Shown: piece by piece, positions 6,684 through 9,164 of the stretch
Layout: each line of letters starts with the position of its first letter
Numbering within the stretch: the first letter of the stretch is position 1
DNA from: Deltaproteobacteria bacterium
GTDB taxonomy: Bacteria > Desulfobacterota_B > Binatia > UBA9968
Assembly (NCBI GenBank): GCA_027297485.1
Contig: JAPUHZ010000450.1
Location: 1 to 9,164, forward strand
Length of the DNA stretch: 9,164 nt
Reading direction: 5' to 3'
Program-made: the position numbers and the translations under genes
The notes under the pieces: model-generated
What the model saw: only the letters and a program-made list of their open reading frames with translations
What the model was told of the DNA's origin: nothing
Databases searched by the model: none

Positions 6684-7046
6684 CTTTAAGAGCTTTCTGA
6701 TAACAGCCCCCAATTCCCGGTGGGTGAAAGGCTTGGCAATATAATCGTCACAGCCGGCTTGGATACACTTCTCCTTGTCTCCAGGTAAGGTCCTTGCGGT
6801 TGCAGCCAGAATCCGGGTGGACCGGTTTTTGGGGTTTTTACGGATCAGAGAGGAGGCCTCAAGCCCGTCCATCTTGGGCAGAGAGATATCCATAATGATC
6901 AGGTCCGGTAGGTAAGATGCGGCCTTATCGACAGCCTCCTTGCCATCCTGAGCAACGGTGAACTCATAGCCGAGGAACTCAAGTTCCTTCTGGATCACAT
7001 CAACCGTTGCTGGATTATCTTCGACTAAAAGAATTTTCTTTTTCAT
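6678..7046 (-). CDS. Stand-alone CheY-like response regulator receiver
   Basis: This 122-residue protein consists of one receiver domain and nothing else. The acidic pocket is Glu9-Asp10. The phosphoacceptor is Asp53 in LIIMDISLPKMDGLEA, the switch threonine is Thr83 in ILAATA, and the conserved lysine is Lys105 in IAKPF. All catalytic residues needed for phosphotransfer from a histidine kinase are present. The domain has no DNA-binding or enzymatic output, so it presumably works by protein-protein contact, as CheY/DivK-type regulators do. The ATG start is well supported by AAGGAG (7053-7058) six bases upstream. No kinase lies in the window; the nearest possible signalling partner is the convergent GAF membrane protein. 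The fold assignment is firm; the pathway is unknown. Confidence 0.95.
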   Translation of the reverse strand: MKKKILLVEDNPATVDVIQKELEFLGYEFTVAQDGKEAVDKAASYLPDLIIMDISLPKMDGLEASSLIRKNPKNRSTRILAATARTLPGDKEKCIQAGCDDYIAKPFTHRELGAVIRKLLKE

Positions 7047-7066
7047 CTGGGGCTCCTTATAAAATA

Positions 7067-7075
7067 ACTATACCA
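7067..7075 (-). promoter_or_regulatory. Candidate extended -10 promoter of the receiver gene
   Basis: Read on the - strand the site is TGGTATAGT, a TG-n extended -10 with five of six matches to TATAAT. A start near 7060 would give a leader of about 14 bases beginning just before the AAGGAG ribosome site. No good -35 is seen, which extended -10 promoters do not require. Confidence 0.35.
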
Positions 7076-7142
7076 TATCAGCGCTCCTGGAGGCCACTCT
7101 TTTTACCCAACCCCATCCCACCTTCATTTTGACCTTAGAAGA

Positions 7143-7161
7143 TTCTCGATCATCTCGAGAA
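7143..7161. promoter_or_regulatory. Perfect 7-bp dyad, possible operator
   Basis: TTCTCGA (7143-7149) and TCGAGAA (7155-7161) are exact inverted copies around TCATC. The dyad sits in the 225-base region between the divergent receiver gene and coaE, a usual place for a repressor or activator site. It could equally be a small RNA hairpin or chance. No T-run follows that would make it a terminator. Confidence 0.3.
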
Positions 7162-7271
7162 AAACATCTTGGCAAGACTCTGATAACCCACGAAGATCTA
7201 TTATAAGCCTCCACCCCCACCAAATAAAGGGCTTTCTTGAAAGAACCAACCCTTTCTGCCATTAGTGAGCC

Positions 7272-7868
7272 GTGAAACTCATAGGCTTAACCGGTGGTAT
7301 CGCCACGGGCAAGAGCGCCGTGGCATCCCTGCTGCGCCAACTGGGAGCAAATATCATCGACGCCGATGAGCTTGGCAGGGAAATCGCACAACCGGGTCAA
7401 GATACGTGGCAAGATATAGTCAACGCCTTCGGCACCGAAATCCTCCGAGGAGACAAAACCATCGACCGACAAAAACTAAGAAAAATAGTTTTCAAAGATG
7501 AGAAGGCAAGAAAGCGACTCGAATCGATTACCCATCCCCGCATCCGGACCCTCGCTCAACAGAGGATCCGGAAATTGGCCGCCGAAGGTGCAGAGGTCGT
7601 TATCTACGAAGCCCCCTTGCTCTTCGAGAATCAAGTCCACCTCTGGCTCCGCCCCGTCATCCTGGTGGCCTGTGATTTAGCCACCCAGAAACAGAGACTT
7701 CGAGAAAGGGACGGACTCAACGAAGAAGAAATCCAACAGCACCTCAAGGCCCAGATGACCGTGGAGGAAAAGAGGCAACTCGCCGACTTTATCATCGAGA
7801 ATACCGGAGACCTGGAAACTCTGAAAAGGCAGGTGAAAGAAGTGTGGGGGAAAATAAAAGCTATTTAG
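7272..7868 (+). CDS. coaE: Dephospho-CoA kinase
   Basis: This cytosolic enzyme phosphorylates the 3'-hydroxyl of dephospho-CoA with ATP, the last step of coenzyme A synthesis. The 198 residues, normal for the family, open with the P-loop GLTGGIATGKSAVA (5-18; Gly13-Lys14-Ser15). The conserved IIDADELGRE (28-37) follows, then LRKIVFKDEKARKRLESITHP (69-89), YEAPLLFE (112-119, the substrate-site motif) and the lid-region RERDGLNEEE (144-153). QMTVEEKRQLADFIIENTG (161-179) is typical of the C-terminus. The GTG start at 7272 places the P-loop at the standard distance from the N-terminus; only a weak AGTGAG lies upstream. Its 3' end overlaps the convergent efp gene by 8 bases. Nothing suggests loss of activity. 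Confidence 0.96.
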   Translation: MKLIGLTGGIATGKSAVASLLRQLGANIIDADELGREIAQPGQDTWQDIVNAFGTEILRGDKTIDRQKLRKIVFKDEKARKRLESITHPRIRTLAQQRIRKLAAEGAEVVIYEAPLLFENQVHLWLRPVILVACDLATQKQRLRERDGLNEEEIQQHLKAQMTVEEKRQLADFIIENTGDLETLKRQVKEVWGKIKAI

Positions 7869-8421
7869 CGCGCTCCAGATAGTTCCCCTCCAGAGGGTTC
7901 ACGCGGACTCGATCCCCAACCCGAATGAAGGGAGGGACCATAATCGTGACCCCGGTTTCCAGTTTGGCAGGCTTGTACGACGCGCTTGCTGTCGCCCCCT
8001 TGAGCGTCGGCTCCGTCTCCACGACTTCAAGCTCCACGGTTGACGGCGGGCTGATCCCAACGGGCCTCCCCTCAAACAACTCAATCTCCACTACGTGATC
8101 GGGAAGAAGATAAGACAAAAGATCTCCGATCTCCTCCGCTCCTAATGAGATCTGCTCGTAGCTCTCCGTATCCATAAAGGTGTGGAGATCACCATCCCCG
8201 TAAAGATATTGCATCTTGCGAGTTTCCATGGTGGCCTGCTCGATTCGGTCCTCAGAGCGGAATTTGTGCTCCGTCCCTAGTCCTGTCCTGAGATTTTTTA
8301 ACTTCGTCTGCATAAACCCCCGTTTGTTTCCAGGAGTCAGATGCTTCACGGAGGTGACCCGATATAGGTCGCCCTCGTAAACGATCATCATGCCTGTTCT
8401 GAGCTGTATTGCGTTGATCAT
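7861..8421 (-). CDS. efp: Elongation factor P
   Basis: Elongation factor P binds the ribosome between the P and E sites and relieves stalling at polyproline stretches. The 186-residue length and three-domain plan fit: an N-terminal KOW-like domain (1-64), an OB domain (about 66-126, with KMQYLYGDGDLHTFMDTESYEQ), and a C-terminal OB domain ending in RVRVNPLEGNYLERAK. The tip loop that enters the peptidyl-transferase region reads TPGNKRGF (29-36). Where E. coli has the modified Lys34 of PGKGQ, this protein has Asn32 followed by Lys33 and Arg34, so the usual EpmA or EarP modification targets are not in standard register. The ATG at 8421 is preceded by AGAGGT (8431-8436 on the - strand) nine bases upstream. 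The HIT gene lies 53 bases upstream on the same strand and may share a transcript. The identity is firm. Confidence 0.96.
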   Translation of the reverse strand: MINAIQLRTGMMIVYEGDLYRVTSVKHLTPGNKRGFMQTKLKNLRTGLGTEHKFRSEDRIEQATMETRKMQYLYGDGDLHTFMDTESYEQISLGAEEIGDLLSYLLPDHVVEIELFEGRPVGISPPSTVELEVVETEPTLKGATASASYKPAKLETGVTIMVPPFIRVGDRVRVNPLEGNYLERAK

Positions 8422-8474
8422 AATTGCACTACCTCTTTACAACTTAAATTCCTTCTTGAGCCTCTCGTCGAAAT

Positions 8475-8819
8475 TTACCCTGGGGGCCATGTAAAGTTTC
8501 GACCCCCCAGAAGGTGAAAGTGGATGTGATAGACGCTCTGTCCTGCTCCCGGTCCGCAATTAACCACCACACGGAACCCATCCTCAGAGATCCCCTGATC
8601 CTTGGCCAATTTAGTGGCCACAGTCATAATATCACCGATGAGTTCTTTATCCCCCTGCTCCACGTCGAGGAGGGTGGATATGTGCTTGCGCGGAACAATC
8701 AAGAGATGGACCGGAGCTTTTGGGTTCACGTCCCGGAAGGCCACAACGGAATGGTCTTGATAGACGATGTCCCCTTTGATATCTCCTTTGATGATGCCGC
8801 AAAAAAGACAATCGCTCAC
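8475..8819 (-). CDS. HIT-family (HINT-like) nucleotide hydrolase/transferase
   Basis: The 114-residue protein matches the HINT branch of the histidine triad superfamily, small cytosolic dimers that hydrolyse purine nucleoside phosphoramidates and acyl-adenylates. It begins CLFCGIIKGDI, with the Cys4-x-x-Cys7 pair common in bacterial members. It continues with VVAFRDVNPKAPVHLLIVPRKHI (25-47) and ends with NCGPGAGQSVYHIHFHLLGG. The triad is His98-x-His100-x-His102, and the C-terminal WPPG is also usual. The start is GTG at 8819, supported by the ribosome site AGGGAGG eight bases upstream; no nearby in-frame ATG gives a full N-terminus. efp follows 53 bases downstream on the same strand. The physiological substrate is unknown, as for most bacterial members. 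Confidence 0.93.
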   Translation of the reverse strand: MSDCLFCGIIKGDIKGDIVYQDHSVVAFRDVNPKAPVHLLIVPRKHISTLLDVEQGDKELIGDIMTVATKLAKDQGISEDGFRVVVNCGPGAGQSVYHIHFHLLGGRNFTWPPG

Positions 8820-8827
8820 TTTAGATT

Positions 8828-8834
8828 CCTCCCT
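8828..8834 (-). promoter_or_regulatory. Ribosome binding site fixing the GTG start of the HIT gene
   Basis: On the - strand this reads AGGGAGG, a near-perfect Shine-Dalgarno, eight bases before the GTG at 8819. It settles the start choice in the absence of an ATG. Confidence 0.75.
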
Positions 8835-8872
8835 TTAGTCATTCGTCGCTTTAACTTTTAAATCAAGTTATA

Positions 8873-8903
8873 TCGAACACGGGGTTTGAATCCTCGTGTT
8901 CGA
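8873..8903. repeat. Palindrome I: 12-bp hairpin
   Basis: TCGAACACGGGG (8873-8884) pairs with CCTCGTGTTCGA (8892-8903) over 12 positions with a single G-T pair, around the loop TTTGAAT. No T-run follows on the + strand. It directly abuts palindrome II with no spacer. It lies about 40 bases upstream of the HIT ribosome site, so it could be part of that gene's leader or belong to a separate element. Confidence 0.8.
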
Positions 8904-8936
8904 CCAAAGGGGTGAGCTGCCGCTTCTCCCCTTTGG
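8904..8936. repeat. Palindrome II: 9-bp hairpin
   Basis: CCAAAGGGG (8904-8912) pairs perfectly with CCCCTTTGG (8928-8936). Inside, AGC (8915-8917) can pair with GCT (8922-8924) across a TGCC tetraloop. It starts at the base after palindrome I and ends at the base before palindrome III. Confidence 0.8.
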
Positions 8937-8977
8937 AAACCCCATCGGCTTTGTGCCCGCCTCAAGAGGCGGGGTTT
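8937..8977. repeat. Palindrome III with two mutually exclusive pairings
   Basis: AAACCCC (8937-8943) pairs perfectly with GGGGTTT (8971-8977). Alternatively CCCGCCT (8956-8962) pairs with AGGCGGG (8967-8973) around a CAAG tetraloop, a very stable GC hairpin. The two options compete for the same G run. The AAACCCC arm can also pair with GGGGTTT at 8881-8887 inside palindrome I. Confidence 0.75.
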
Positions 8978-9164
8978 ACATTGAATATGAGTTCATATGT
9001 ATCTTGACAGGCCTATGTTCCCTAATAACGGCCGGCCCTCGGGTCGAGCCCTTCCAAGCGCGGTCAATGGGCCTCTGCCTTGTAGACCACCCCCCGTCCT
9101 CTCCAAGGGTGGCTATTCCCACCGCCCGGGCCAGAACGCAACCTTCACGTCCCTGTGCCCGCGC
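8976..9164 (-). CDS. Open reading frame running off the right edge (unrecognised; possibly TnpB-like tail)
   Basis: On the - strand one frame stays open from the window edge to a TAA at 8976-8978, giving 62 residues; the other two frames stop early. The peptide is Arg/Gly rich and includes LARAVGIATLGEDGGWSTRQ and ends REHRPVKIHMNSYSM. I cannot assign it with confidence. A low-complexity basic tail followed at once by a GC-rich hairpin resembles the 3' end of IS200/IS605-type tnpB genes and their right ends, but no zinc-finger or RuvC motif is visible in this part. Composition is more GC-rich than the genes to its left. A chance open frame in GC-rich non-coding DNA remains possible. Confidence 0.3.
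   Translation of the reverse strand, partial: ARAQGREGCVLARAVGIATLGEDGGWSTRQRPIDRAWKGSTRGPAVIREHRPVKIHMNSYSM

Noticed and set aside
7068..7262. 64-codon - strand frame between the receiver gene and coaE
   Set aside because: It has no ribosome site, no family resemblance and unlikely composition, and it covers the likely divergent promoter region.
8514..8861. 115-codon + strand frame antisense to the HIT gene
   Set aside because: It mirrors a clear HIT-family gene with the full histidine triad and has no independent domain evidence.
8880..8906. tRNA T-arm-like segment (stem, TTTGAAT loop, stem, then ACCA)
   Set aside because: The loop lacks the invariant C56, the acceptor strand pairs with the immediately adjacent bases instead of a distant 5' arm, and no D or anticodon arm lies upstream. 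It is better explained as palindrome I.

Overview
The window looks like chromosomal DNA of a Gram-negative (diderm) bacterium of moderate GC content. The grounds are an O-antigen-ligase-type membrane protein, several prepilin/type II secretion pseudopilin sequences, and ordinary housekeeping genes (coaE, efp, a HIT hydrolase). The phylum cannot be fixed from sequence alone. The elongation factor P with a TPGNKRGF tip and the short GAATAG/CTATTC intergenic motifs hint at an environmental lineage outside the well-studied Proteobacteria, but that is only a hint.

Left part (1-5784): a surface/secretion region. It opens with the 3' end of a GspG-like pseudopilin gene and its hairpin terminator. 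Next is a 620-codon O-antigen ligase (Wzy_C) protein with a C-terminal TPR domain on the + strand. Facing it on the - strand are a TMTC-like multi-membrane-span TPR protein of the GT-C type, a degenerate frameshifted pseudopilin remnant, and an intact prepilin-type protein carrying an unusual long beta-rich C-terminus. The two large membrane proteins converge on a 182-nt inverted-repeat element that supplies the last codons and stop of one of them. Pseudopilins mixed with two predicted membrane glycosyl-transfer enzymes suggest, as inference only, a local system that glycosylates pilin-like proteins.

Middle (5785-7271): a membrane-anchored GAF sensor (+) and a stand-alone CheY-like receiver (-) converge on a short hairpin whose arms contain both stop codons. 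The receiver has a good ribosome site and a plausible extended -10 promoter.

Right part (7272-8819): dephospho-CoA kinase (+) overlaps elongation factor P (-) tail to tail by 8 bases. Upstream of efp on the same strand is a HIT-family nucleotide hydrolase/transferase gene, and the two may be co-transcribed.

Right edge (8820-9164): no complete gene. It contains three perfect palindromes packed end to end (8873-8977) with mutually exclusive pairing options. Beside them is a - strand reading frame running off the window edge whose stop lies at the edge of the third palindrome. This could be the right end of an IS200/IS605-like element or a structured RNA; neither is proven.
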